Shown in pieces: positions 1 through 12,059 of a stretch of 64,000 nucleotides of DNA. The notes below the pieces were generated by a model that ran no database searches, was not told where the DNA came from, and saw only the letters and a program-made list of their open reading frames with translations. The stretch spans positions 3,944,103 through 4,008,102 of the forward strand of contig NW_020945064.1 in assembly GCF_900497805.2 (NCBI RefSeq), in the 5' to 3' direction. This DNA is from Vombatus ursinus. Lineage: Eukaryota; Chordata; Mammalia; Diprotodontia; Vombatidae. Positions within the stretch are counted from its first letter, which is position 1. Every line of letters begins with the position of its first letter. The position numbers were made by a program, and so were the translations under genes.

Positions 1-47
<47 letters not shown>
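1..47. repeat. (AC)n microsatellite
   Basis: Uninterrupted AC dinucleotides run from the window edge, so the true left end is outside the window. Confidence 0.98.
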
Positions 48-51
<4 letters not shown>

Positions 52-399
52 CATTGTTTGGGTAGCACTTTGAAAACAAAATCTAAGAAATGAAGCTATG
101 TCCAGAATCCTGGACAGACCAAGAAAAGACAATGGAGTATTTCTAGCTTCTACTTTTGGTGACTCAGTTTCTCCCCACTCTGACTGGCTTATGGCCACAG
201 AAGAGTGATTTCTAATGACTCAGCCAGCCCCCTACCAGGTCTCTGAACCAAGAGGAGATGAACATGGACTTCTTTGCCCATCTTATAAATGCTGCCAACG
301 TACGAAGCCCAGTAGTGTTGGCTATCTGATGGGATGATGACACGCTCACTTGATGTCCAAAAAGTTTTGGCATTTTAGGGGAGATTGGTTTTGATATAC

Positions 400-800
400 A
401 CTTGGGGGTGATGACGGGGATAGCTGCTTGTACCAGAGGTGTTCCTTCCCAGCTCTGCCTTGGACTCCATGGACTTTGCCACAATGCCTCAGCTGCCATC
501 TTACCCTGGAACATCCATCGTCCCCTGGGACCTTCTCATCTTGGAACATCCCTGCGCCCTGCCAGCTCCCTTCTCCCGTTGGTAACTTCCTCTTGGGGCC
601 TCTGTTTTGAGGAAGGAGCCAGGCTGGCCGACTTTCTCTCCCTTTTCAGATCCTTTTTGTGCGCCATCTCCCCCCATTAGAATGTAAGCTCCTTGAGGAC
701 AGGGTCTGTCTTTTAACTTGTTTTCTCATCCCCACGGCTTAACACGATGCCTGGCATGTAGAAAGCATTTACTAAAGGCTTGCCGCCTTGCCTTGCCTTG
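400..800 (+). mobile_element. L2-type LINE 3' end or L2-tailed repeat
   Basis: The segment ends with the standard L2 tail wording: a stretch like TAGAATGTAAGCTCCTTGAG near 678, then a degraded GCCTGGCATGTAGAAAGC. The part upstream (400-650) has the CT-rich style of an L2-tailed repeat, but its family is uncertain. Confidence 0.6.
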
Positions 801-1320
801 TTGGTATCCCTTAAATAAAGAAGGAAAGAGTTTATCCTCCCAGGGAAATGAGGGGAAGGATAGTGTAAATATAATGACGCATAACGTAACTGAGAGAGCA
901 AGTGTGTGATCTTTATCCTCTTAGACCAGGATGGTAATAGGGCTTTACTATGCCGTTAAACCTAGACAATGTTCACAAGAGTGTCAGCATCCATGGTTCA
1001 CTGCCCCGATGTTCATTAAGGCCTGACTGATACACACAATTTTAATGTTACTATTGGTGGGAGGACAAAGAGAGCTGTTCCTTGAACCAGGAATCTCTCT
1101 CTTGCTTTCCTGCCTTTACACAAGCCGCCTTCATCCCCCACCCCATCCCTGCTCCGTGACCATGACTCCAGTGTAGCCTCCCTACCTCCACCTCTTAGAA
1201 TGTTCCTTCTGATGGCTCCTGTGCTACTTCTTGATAGGGAGTGATAGGGATAAGGAGCCAACTTTGTAGCCAAGAACACCCTTCTGAGCCTCAGTTTCCC
1301 TAACTTTGTTTGGAGAGACC
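801..1320. other. Gene flank, nothing recognised
   Basis: No repeat family, exon or clear regulatory motif is recognised here. The short open frames look like chance. Confidence 0.5.
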
Positions 1321-1321
1321 A

Positions 1322-1440
1322 CAGGGTGTAGTAGATTGAGAGATGGTCTTGGAGTCAGAAAGCCCTGGGTTCAGGTCACACTTGGGACCCACAGTGGTTA
1401 GGAGATCTTGGGCAGGTCACTTACTTCTTGTTGCTCTAGG
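1322..1440 (+). mobile_element. MIR/THER-type SINE fragment
   Basis: A tRNA-like head (GGAGTCAGAAAGCCCTGGGTTCAGGT in degraded form) is followed by a CORE-like GGCAGGTCACTTAC segment. The fragment is diverged and truncated. Confidence 0.6.
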
Positions 1441-1574
1441 CCACTCCTGCAGAGGAGGTGTAAGAGGGGTTTCCCCACCAGGGAATTCCCTACCCCAATG
1501 AAACCACAGAGCTAGCCCCTATCCTGATAAACCCAATTGCTGGTTTCTCTCCCTCTTCTTATTATGGTGCCTAT

Positions 1575-2015
1575 CCTGTTCTTTTTAGTTAAGAATCTAA
1601 GCTCCCAGTGCTTAGCACAGTGTCCAGCACATCATATGATAAATGCTTATTGGACTCAATTGAGGACAGGGGCTATTTTTCATCTTGTCTTTGTTCCTTC
1701 CACCCCCAGCACTGTATTTTGCTCATTCGTTGTTGTGTCGTTTTAGTTGTGTTCAATTCTTCATGACTCCATTTGGGGTTTTCTTGGCAAAGAGACTGGA
1801 GGGGTTTGCCATTTCCTTCTTATGAGGAAACTGAGGCAAACAGGGTGAAATGACTTGCCCAGGGTCACACTGCTGATGAGTGTCCAAGGCTAGATTTGAA
1901 CTTGGGAAGATGAGTCTTCCTGACTCCCGGCCTGGCTTTCTATCCACTTTGCCACCTAGCCACTTGTGTTTTGCCCACAGTAGGTGCTTGATAAATAGAC
2001 AGATACTTGTTAGAA
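1575..2015 (+). mobile_element. L2 3' tail split by a MAR1 SINE
   Basis: The left part carries the L2 tail words (AAGCTCCCAGTGCTTAGCAC; later a CTTTGTTCC..CCCCAGCACTG stretch). The right part resumes with CACAGTAGGTGCTTGATAAA. The interruption is the MAR1 copy at 1729-1963. Confidence 0.65.
1729..1963 (-). mobile_element. MAR1-like CORE-SINE
   Basis: In reverse orientation it starts with the RTE-like tail (GTTGTTGTGTCG), passes the CTTGGCAAAGA and GAGGAAACTGAGGCAAACAG blocks and the CORE (TTGCCCAGGGTCACAC), and ends at the tRNA-like head (GCCACCTAGCCAC). Similar TGTATTTTGCT and TGTGTTTTGCC flanks suggest a target-site duplication. Confidence 0.85.
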
Positions 2016-2264
2016 CTGGCTTTTATTGGATAATATTTTGTCACTCTTTAGATGTGCATGTTGCTTAGAAACCATGAACAGGTTGCTTGGCTAACTAAGG
2101 CCAAAGAAACCCCCCAACTCAGATACTGGTTAGAGACTAATTTGCTCAGAGACAGAGCTTGCTTTTCATTATATGACCTCATCAGTACCTTCCATCTACC
2201 CCCACCAAATTACCTTTCAAAAATATTTTTATATATGTATATGAGTATGTGTGGAGGCTGTGTA

Positions 2265-2499
2265 GGCAGCTAAGTGGCGAAGTGGGTAGAACATTGGGCC
2301 TGGAGTCAGGAAGACCTGCATTCAGATCCAGCCTCAGAAGCTTACTAGCTATGTGATCCTGGACGAATCACTTTACCTGTTTGCCTCAGTTTCCTCATCT
2401 GTAAAATGAGCTGGAGAAGGAAACGGCAAACTAATCCAGTATCTCTGCCAAGAAAACCCCAAATGGGGTCACAAAAAGTGGGACATGACTGAACAACAG
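2265..2499 (+). mobile_element. MAR1-like CORE-SINE, near full length
   Basis: The order is head GGCAGCTAAGTGGCGAAG, then GGCCTGGAGTCAGGAAGACC, then CORE, then GAGCTGGAGAAGGAAACGGC, then an RTE-like end near GACTGAACAACAG. All parts of the family are present in order. Confidence 0.88.
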
Positions 2500-2502
2500 A
2501 GG

Positions 2503-2680
2503 CTATGTGATACAGCAGACAGAACACCAGACTCGTCAGGAGTGCCTGGGATCTAATTCCTGCTACATGACTTTGGTCATTTCATCTCTCTAGCCTCCAT
2601 GTAAGATGAAGGCTTTGGATTCAATAACCTCAAAAGTCTTTTCTGGTTTAAAATCTATCATCCTATTATCCTTTATAGAA
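2503..2680 (+). mobile_element. Diverged MIR-class SINE
   Basis: A GTGATACAGCAGACAGAACACC head and an AAGATGAAGGCTTTGGATTC end resemble a common mammalian tRNA-SINE with the GGACTAGATGACCTC-type 3' part. It follows the MAR1 copy directly. Confidence 0.5.
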
Positions 2681-2792
2681 TGTAAACTCTTTGAGGGCAG
2701 GAACTGTTTCATTTTTTGTCCTTGTATTTCCAGTGCCTAAAATAATGTAAATAAAATAAAATAAAGAAAAATAAAATAAAACATTTGTTGAT
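2672..2792 (+). mobile_element. L2 LINE 3' tail and ATAAA-rich end
   Basis: The tail words TAGAATGTAAACTCTTTGAG and GGGCAGGAACTG are followed by a short AATAAAATAAA run, consistent with a decayed L2 3' end. Confidence 0.65.
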
Positions 2793-2799
2793 CGACTGA

Positions 2800-3325
2800 A
2801 CGGGACTCTCCCCTCCTCCTCACTCCAGGGCAGCTGTCATTCCCCCTTGGCATCAGGAAGAAAAGGAAGTCAAGGGCTTAGTCCAAACAGCTCCTCTCTT
2901 TGTCATCCAGTTCAGTGGTAGACAAGTGATTTCTTTTTATGAATGCCCATCTGCAGGTAGGCAAACAGGTGTGTCCCATGGTGGCTTTCATGACTACGTT
3001 GTCTTCTTGTAGACGCTTTGTCTGGCATAAAGGCACCTAGAGGTTACAATAATAAGTGATAGTTATCTCCAAATGATCTAACAAAGGGAGGTTGACTCAC
3101 AGGCTAGCTAGCTGACTCAACTAGCTGACAGTCAGGCCAAGTGGTAGGAAGGCAGGGCTGTGGATGGGCGCCATGGTTTCTACACAGCCCAAGTAATGAA
3201 TGGCCACCTTCATGCCTTCCAGGTCATTCCCGTCCAACCGGGCTGCCACAGTACTGGATATGGTTTTATGCGGTTCATCTCTCTTCAATGAGCTTCTAAT
3301 TACACAGTTCATTTTCTTGTTGTAC
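2800..3325. other. Gene flank, nothing recognised
   Basis: This appears to be unique sequence with a short GCTAGCTAGCTGACTCA stretch around 3100. No exon-like frame was identified. Confidence 0.5.
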
Positions 3326-3331
3326 AGAATT

Positions 3332-3690
3332 GTATCCCCTATTAGAATGTAAGCTCCTTGAGGGCAGGAGCTGTTTTTGTTTTTTGTTTTTGCCTTTCTT
3401 CGTATCCCCATCTAGGCTGTGACGTTGTTGTTGTTCAGTTATGTCCAACTCTTCCAGACCCCATTAGGGGTTTCTATGGCAAAGACCCTGGAGTGGGTTG
3501 CCATTTCCTTCTCCAGTGGATTAAGGTAAACAGAGGTTAAGTGACTTGCCCAGGGCCATACAGCTAGTGAGTATCTGAGGCTGAATTTGAACTAGGGTCT
3601 TCCTGACTCCAGGCCCTCCACTGAGCCACCTAGCTGCCTTCAACATAGTGAGTGCTTAATTAATACTTGTTGAGTGACTCATTGATTAAC
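3332..3690 (+). mobile_element. Second L2 3' tail split by a MAR1 SINE
   Basis: TAGAATGTAAGCTCCTTGAG and GTATCCCCATCTAGG lie left of the SINE. CATAGTGAGTGCTTAATTAA lies right of it. This is the same arrangement as at 1575-2015. Confidence 0.75.
3425..3640 (-). mobile_element. MAR1-like CORE-SINE
   Basis: The copy is reversed: a GTTGTTGTTCAGTTATGTCC tail, a TTGCCATTTCCTTCTCC block, CORE TTGCCCAGGGCCATACAG, and a head ending CCACCTAGCTGCC. Confidence 0.88.
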
Positions 3691-4560
3691 TGATTTGGGA
3701 GATGGAGGGACAGAGAGGAATAAAAAATGATTCCAAGGTTTTTTAAGTGTGAGGGAACAGTCTAATATAGTAAGTACAATGAGAGGTTATGCTTGCATGA
3801 CTATGGGGACGTTGGGAAATAGAACAACATCAGGGAGGGAAAGAAGAGTCTAGGGAGGGAAGGAGTTTCTTGGATATCCATGTTTCAGGAAGGAAGGGAA
3901 TCTTCGTGGCACCCTGTAGCTTTCAGGTCATGCAAATTTCATAGGAACGCTTAGTTCATAGTTTGTGGGGGCGAGATAATTCTCCAACAAAAAAGGGTGG
4001 GCTCTTCTTTATACCTGCCCTGGCTCCAGAATTATTACAGTTTCATAATTATTAGTGGAAGGAGCCAGAATGGAAATCAGAGGATCGGCAGGCTTATCCA
4101 CAAGACGTCACCAGCCCCCTCCAGAGTCCTCATGGGCTGAGTCTCAGACTCTCCACTTGCTAGTAAACAGTGAACCAGGTTGGGGAAGGGCCTGAAGGAG
4201 ACTGAGAAATTTCAAGTGATTTTAACCCCTCTCTGTGCTGTGATGATCTTTTTGGTCTAATGAAAGTGAGGGATGTGTGAGAGTGGTGGGATGGGGTGGG
4301 AGTGGGGCCCTGGAGGAGGCAGGGAGCAGCAGCCAGAAAGGAAATAAGAGCAGCCGTGGAATCCCCCACCCCCTTTTGACAGGGGGTCCTCTTCCCTATG
4401 CAGTGCAGTTGGTGGCTGGCTAAAGCAGACTTTTGGGCATTAACTGAAGCCCAGAAAGAAGCCTAGATTTCAAGGCTGTCACACAGGTGACAAGCCTTCA
4501 TCCTTGTAATTCTGGAGTGAATGTGGCCCCAGACCATGGGCTCTGACTTGTTTTGTAAAC
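3691..4560. other. Gene flank, nothing recognised
   Basis: Purine-rich unique-looking sequence. No exon, repeat family or regulatory signal could be named. Confidence 0.5.
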
Positions 4561-4563
4561 CTT

Positions 4564-4645
4564 ACACAGGGTGTCCCAAAAGGCCTAGTGAAGGCTTAAG
4601 CTTTAATAGAGTAATACTAAATTAAGGCTTTTGGGACTCCCTGTA
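4564..4645. mobile_element. Mariner-type MITE, about 80 bp
   Basis: ACAGGGTGTCCCAAAAG at the left and CTTTTGGGACTCCCTGT at the right form near-perfect terminal inverted repeats with TA near both ends. The internal TTAAGCTTTAATA is shared with the longer mariner at 37309-38620, so this is probably a deletion derivative of that family. Confidence 0.8.
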
Positions 4646-5247
4646 CAAATGTGAATTACTATGATCAAGTGTTTATATTTATAGTATTATATATATGTGT
4701 ATATATATATATATATAATTTGTAGGGAAGTACAAATATGAATTACTATGATCAAGTATTTATATTTATAGTATTATGTATTATATATGTATATATATGG
4801 TATTAAATGTGAATTACTATGATCAAGTATTTATATTTATAGTATTATATGTATATATATATGGTATTTATAGTGAAGTACAAATGTGAATTACTATGAT
4901 CAAGTATTTATATTTATAGTATATATATGTATATATATATGGCATTTATAGGGAAGTACAAATGTGAATTACTATGATGAAGTATTTATATTTGTAGTGT
5001 TATATATATGTGTATATATATATATAGTATTTATAGGGAAGTACAAATGTGAATTACTATGATGAAATATTATATTTATAGTATTATATATGTGTATATA
5101 TGGTATTTATAAGGAAGTACAAATGTGAATTACTATGATCAAGTATTTATATAGTATATATATGTATATATATATATGGCATTTATAGGGAAGTACAAAT
5201 GTGAATTACTATGATGAAGTATTTATATTTATAGTATTATATATATG

Positions 5248-5337
<90 letters not shown>

Positions 5338-5340
5338 TAG
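4645..5340. repeat. AT-rich minisatellite, about 8 units of 71-87 bp, with TA/AC microsatellite
   Basis: The unit core GTGAATTACTATGATCAAG (with variants) begins at 4651, 4738, 4809, 4885, 4964, 5049, 5124 and 5201. Units alternate this core with TATATGTATATATATA stretches. The right end turns into AC, GT and TA dinucleotide runs (5252-5340). Confidence 0.93.
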
Positions 5341-6998
5341 GTATATATAGGGATGGGAGCTAGGGGAAAAAACAGCCTGAAGCTGGTCTAGAGATTTCCT
5401 TTTGTCTGGTCTTTTCTATAAACACTAAGTTCTTCTTTTCTAGGGAGAGAGGTGGGTCAGGTATGGAGGCTCCCTTTATTCCAGTCAGGGTTGATTAGCA
5501 ATTAATAATGTGGAAAGGAGAAGTCTAGTTTTCTTGCATTCATAGACTTTTGAGCCCAGCATCATTCTCAAGTAGTGAGAAAAGAGAAGTGATGTTATGG
5601 CCTTAGGCTCTAAGTAACATAAGACAAAGATGTATAAAAGGGGTCAAAGCTGAAAGATCTTGGGGGGTGGGATAGGTATGTGACCTGGGAAAACATACAG
5701 AGATTGCAGTGAACGATCAGGACAGTGTGTACTCAAGGGGAGCACAGAGCCCCAGCATCATTAATGGAGAATCAGAGGACAGTTGCCAGTTTTGGCACCA
5801 CATCTCAAGTAAGTGACCCCACAGAGCCCGAGACTTTGCTGAAATAGGTTTTTACCTGGGGATGTGCCTTAACTCCTCATTTCCCAGCATGCTTGGGGCT
5901 GGCTGTGTGTGACCTAGCCGGCCAGCGGGATGAGGCGTGCGGCAATGAATAAATGAGAAAAGAGGGTTTGCCAGCCCCGAAGCAGGCAGGCAGGCAGGCA
6001 GGCAGCCAAGGGGGGAGGTGGGCGAGTCTGAGGAGCTGCATTGTCACAGTTGACTGCAGGGATTTTGCTGCGTGTGATTGCACAGTTGTCTGCCTGCAGA
6101 ACTTGGTGGATATGTGAAGCTGCAGAAGGGTCATGCGTTGTCTCCTGCTGGCGCGGGGACCACTGCAGGGGAATCATCTCCCTCGGGTGACAGCTGGCAC
6201 CTCATCTGACCCACCCCAGGCTGGCAGCTCTGAAAGAGGCCAATTTTGCTTCTTCCCAAGCATCCTCTTCCTTTCCCTAGGAACGAAGGAGCAAACTCCC
6301 ACCTCGGACTACCTGATTTGGTTTCTTCTCTTTCTTTCTTTTTTTCCAGTTAGCTAGCCTAACTTATTTTAAGGAAGGTGACAGACAGGATTGCATTGTT
6401 TCAGATGTCTTAGACACAGAGGCCCCCACAAGTGTTAGACAAAACACTTCGCCCCAAATGGTTCAGAGACAAAGGAATGAGTGAGTTGGGGGGTGCTCTG
6501 GGGGCAGATTCATTCATGGGCTTTTCCTTTTCCTTTTGAGTGAGAGAAGCTCAGAAGAGAACAAATTAACACTGAACAGTTTCAGCTGATGCTAAGTTGC
6601 AGGGGTGATGGCTGAGAAAGGGTAGGGGAAGACAGAATTTCATGGCAACATTTGCATTTAAAAAGAAGAAAGTTGACCTAAAAATTCAACAGGACTGTTA
6701 AGGCAAATGTGTCCATTTGTTTTCTATTTGACAACATTTATCATCTTGACCCCCAAGGTAATTTTTCAGAAAGAAAGCAAACTAGAAGGATTTGTGGCCC
6801 AAACAGGTCTGTGGTTTGGTACCCAACTCCTCAGGGCTCACCACCTGGACTTCAAAGATGGATGGGTGGACAGAATGATAGAAAGTTGGAGGCAAATTGA
6901 GTTATGAACAGATGAGACATTTGTAAAAGAATAAAAGGAAGATTAATTAGTAAGTGGAAATATCAGTTATGGGAGGAGATTGGGAGGAGCAAAGTGAA
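5341..6998. other. Gene flank with a mildly CpG-enriched patch
   Basis: This is mostly unique-looking sequence. The 5900-6200 part has more CpG than its surroundings and includes a (CAGG)n run. No coding exon was recognised and no promoter call is made. Confidence 0.45.
5984..6004. repeat. (CAGG)n short tandem repeat
   Basis: About five GCAG/CAGG tetranucleotide units lie in a row. Confidence 0.9.
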
Positions 6999-7002
6999 TG
7001 CT

Positions 7003-7254
7003 GTTGTTCAGTCATTTCATTTGTGTCTGACTCTTCACAACCCCATTTGGGGTTTTCTTGGCAAAGATACTGGAATGGTTTGCCATTTCCTTCTCTAGAT
7101 CATTTTACAGATGAGGAAACTGAGGCAAACAGCGTTAAGTGGCTTGTCCAAGGTCACACAGCCAGTAAGCGTCTGAGGCCGGATTTGAACTCAGGAAGAC
7201 GAGTCTCCATGACTCCAAGCCCAGTGTTCTATCTATGGTGTCACCCAGCTGCTC
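7003..7254 (-). mobile_element. MAR1-like CORE-SINE, near full length
   Basis: It begins with the reversed RTE-like tail GTTGTTCAGTCATTTC, then CCCCATTTGGGGTTTTCTTG, GAGGAAACTGAGGCAAACAG and AAGGTCACACAGCCAGTAAG, and ends with a head near CACCCAGCTGC. Confidence 0.9.
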
Positions 7255-7264
7255 TAGGTGAATA

Positions 7265-7470
7265 GATTAGCACTAATAACAGATCCATATGCTTCCCGTA
7301 CATTATTTTAGCCTCGAAACAACCTATTATTATCTCTATTTTTCAGAAGAGGAACCTGAGTCTCCGGGAGGTCTCCGAGTCAGACGGAGAGTAAGTGTTT
7401 GAGGTGGCACTCAGACTCAGTCCTTCTTCACTCCAAGGGCAGGAATGCATCTACTGTACCACCCTGGCTA
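7265..7470 (-). mobile_element. MIR-type SINE, diverged
   Basis: A reversed MIR-like order is visible: CATTATTTTAGCCTCGAAAC, then ATTATTATCTCTATTTTTCA, then a degraded CORE and CTACTGTACCACC. Confidence 0.65.
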
Positions 7471-7781
7471 CAGACTACAGATTAATCAATAAAAGACCCT
7501 GAGAGCATGGCGGATTCCATGCCAATGCCTAGCTAGAGAACAGTGAATGAGATTGCCCGGGGAGCTAGGATTGGGAAGGGCTCCCTGTCTCTACAGTTAT
7601 TGCCTTTGTGGACTTCCCACCCCATGATGCTGACCACAGGGCTTTGGAAGCAGAGAAGGCTATAGCACTGAACCTTGGAAAGAGGAAGAGGAGGAAAGTG
7701 GAGAAAAGAAAGGAGGAAAGGAGAGTGGGGCCTGGTGGAGAGATCTGTGTGACATGTGGTCAGGCAGGCCAAGAAACTGAA

Positions 7782-7992
7782 ATATATACATATATACATA
7801 CATACATACATACATACACACAGATATGTGTGTGTATATATATATATACACATGTGTGTATACACGTATCTATTTATTTATCAATGTATCTTATTCATCC
7901 ATCCATCCATCTTATCACCCACCGATCCATTGATCTATTTATCTGTCTGTCTGCCTGCCTGCCTGTCTGTCTGTCTATCTATCTATTTATCT
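7782..7992. repeat. Compound tetranucleotide microsatellite
   Basis: ATAC units at 7790-7820, TATA/TGTG runs to about 7860, CATC units near 7897-7910, then CTGT, CTGC and CTAT units to 7990. The small open frames across it are artefacts of the repeat. Confidence 0.93.
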
Positions 7993-8056
7993 CCTCCTTA
8001 ATATGGTTTACTGGGTAAGGGTAAGCACGGAGTGAAAAAGTAAGTAGAAATAAGGG

Positions 8057-8292
8057 GAAGGGTCAGTTAGTGGATAAAGTGCGCTGGACTTGGGAGACAG
8101 GAAGACCTGAGTTCAAATTCTGCCTCAGAAACTTACTAGCTGTGTGATCCTGGGTAAGCTGCTCAGCCTCTCTCAGCCTATTTCCTCATTCATAAAATGT
8201 GGATCCTAATAGCACCAACTCACAGGGTTGTTGTGGGGATGGCAATGCATAAAGTACTGTGCCAATTATATAAATGCTAGCTATTATCATTC
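8057..8292 (+). mobile_element. MIR/THER1-type CORE-SINE
   Basis: The head GGGTCAGTTAGTGGATAAAG is followed by GAAGACCTGAGTTCAAATTC, CORE TTACTAGCTGTGTGATCCTG and the 3' part GGTTGTTGTGGGGATGGCAA with TATAAATGCTAGC. Confidence 0.8.
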
Positions 8293-8489
8293 ATTTATAT
8301 ATACTTCAGAATAATACTACAGAGTTTCGGTTACTCAAGTCTCTAAATTAGCCAAGGTGAAAGCGGTTGTGCTGGAAAGCAATTGAGACTCTGGCAGGTC
8401 CATCACCTGAGGATACTTTCACAGATTGGCATCATGAGCCCAACACTGTGTTCAATGCACTTACTATCAATTCAATCCACGTAACGACA

Positions 8490-8650
8490 TCTTTCTTCTA
8501 AACATTTTTATTGATTTTCTAAATATCACCTTCATTTCTAAACATATCCCCTCTCCCATCAGAACTAAGATCGTCCCCTCTGTCAAAGGGAGGGAGGTGC
8601 AGCAGGGAGATGTGTTTAGGAAAATGTATTTTTCTAAGATGGGGAGAAAC
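8490..8650 (-). mobile_element. L1 3'-end fragment (marsupial type)
   Basis: TTTTTATTGATTTTCTAAAT followed by CACCTTCATTTC and CCCCTCTCCCATCAGAAC matches the style of the L1 3' end at 29940-30070. Confidence 0.5.
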
Positions 8651-8765
8651 TGGAACAATGCTCATCACTCTTTATCATCGGCATCTGCAAATATCTAAAA
8701 TGCCTCCAACCCCATTTACCATGGACAACGTTGTAATACACAAAAGGGTGGGAAAAGGAGGCCAG

Positions 8766-8922
8766 AGGGGCAGCTAGGTGGCGCAGTGGATAGAGCACCG
8801 GCCCTGAAGTCAGGAGGACCTGAGTTCAAATCTGGCCTTATACCAAACACTTGACATTCACTAGCTGTGTGACCCTGGGCAAGTCACTTAACCCCAATTG
8901 CCTAAAAAAAAAGAGAAAAAAA
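8766..8922 (+). mobile_element. tRNA-derived marsupial SINE with intact TSD
   Basis: GGGGCAGCTAGGTGGCGCAG head, TCAGGAGGACCTGAGTTC, CORE CTAGCTGTGTGACCCTGG and an A-rich tail. The 13-base duplication AAAAGGAGGCCAG sits at 8753-8765 and 8923-8935. Confidence 0.95.
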
Positions 8923-9099
8923 AAAAGGAGGCCAGGGAGAGAACGTTGATAGAATTTGCCCTTCTTATCTGGAGGATTCGACAAGCTCGGGAGGCTTCCA
9001 CTCAGGAATTGTCCATTCTGTGACCATCCCTTGGGAATGCCACCAGCATGGTTGCCCAGGGTGGCAGAGGGAAAGGACGCCTGCCCAGGCTGTCAGGAG

Positions 9100-9217
9100 G
9101 CCACTAACTCACCCCGTGACTTCCCTCTGGGCTTTAGTTTCCTCATCTGTGAGATGAGGAGGAGGGCTGGACTAGATGGTCTCCCAAGATCCCCTTTCTG
9201 GCTCCCTGTAGCCAAAA
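9100..9217 (+). mobile_element. MIR-class SINE 3' fragment
   Basis: TTTCCTCATCTGTGAGATGA followed by GGACTAGATGGTCTCCCAAG is the 3' part of a common mammalian tRNA-SINE. It lies within the presumed 3'UTR or flank of TANGO6. Confidence 0.65.
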
Positions 9218-9696
9218 TCAACCTATTCTCTGGTGAGTGTTCCATGGAACATTGGTCCCTTCCTCTCCCCACCTGCAGTAATGACCCCAGTGGTAATGAC
9301 CGCTTTCATCAGCATTGAAGGACAGCTGCTCCTCACTGTGACTGCCACTGAGAGTAATGAGCCTCTCACTGGGGAAGGAGGTCACAAGGAGAATCTCTAG
9401 GTCATCAAATGCCACCACCTCCTATAAAAATGTTTTCTTTACAAAAACACTTCTTACCTAACGGGATTAGGGCAGGAATGGGGAGGGGGATAAGTGTGTG
9501 CCTCAAAATCCTTCCCTCTCATTTCCCATGGCAGGCTGGTCATAGGCAGGGAGACCCCAGGTGACATTCCTGGGCAGGAAGCTGTCTGTGTGGCCATGCT
9601 GTTAGCAGGAGGGGAGGGGGGCCCCTTTCTGGAGGAAGTTTGCCACCCAGCTTGTCTCGAGGCTCCAAACTTGACCATCCGTTGTGGAAGGGCATG
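9218..9696 (-). other. Presumed TANGO6 3'UTR or flank
   Basis: This lies just past the TAG stop in transcript direction. No AATAAA or ATTAAA was seen on the minus strand between 8935 and 9696, so the polyadenylation site may be further downstream or use a variant signal. Confidence 0.4.

Positions 9697-12059
<2,363 letters not shown>

Noticed and set aside
4645-5340. Regular repeat spacing as a CRISPR-like array
   Set aside because: The context is vertebrate, the units vary in length and the spacers are TA-rich low-complexity sequence. It is a minisatellite.
8507-8512. AATAAA on the minus strand as the TANGO6 polyadenylation signal
   Set aside because: It lies in an L1 3'-end fragment about 1.2 kb past the stop, with no supporting downstream element that I can see. 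It remains possible but unsupported.
8766-8922. tRNA-like heads of SINEs as tRNA genes
   Set aside because: They resemble tRNA in the box regions, but they continue into SINE bodies with A-tails and target duplications. The same holds for every copy in the window.
1-9696. HAS3 exons expected downstream of TANGO6
   Set aside because: No hyaluronan-synthase-like peptide is present in any frame given. The gene is probably beyond the left edge.
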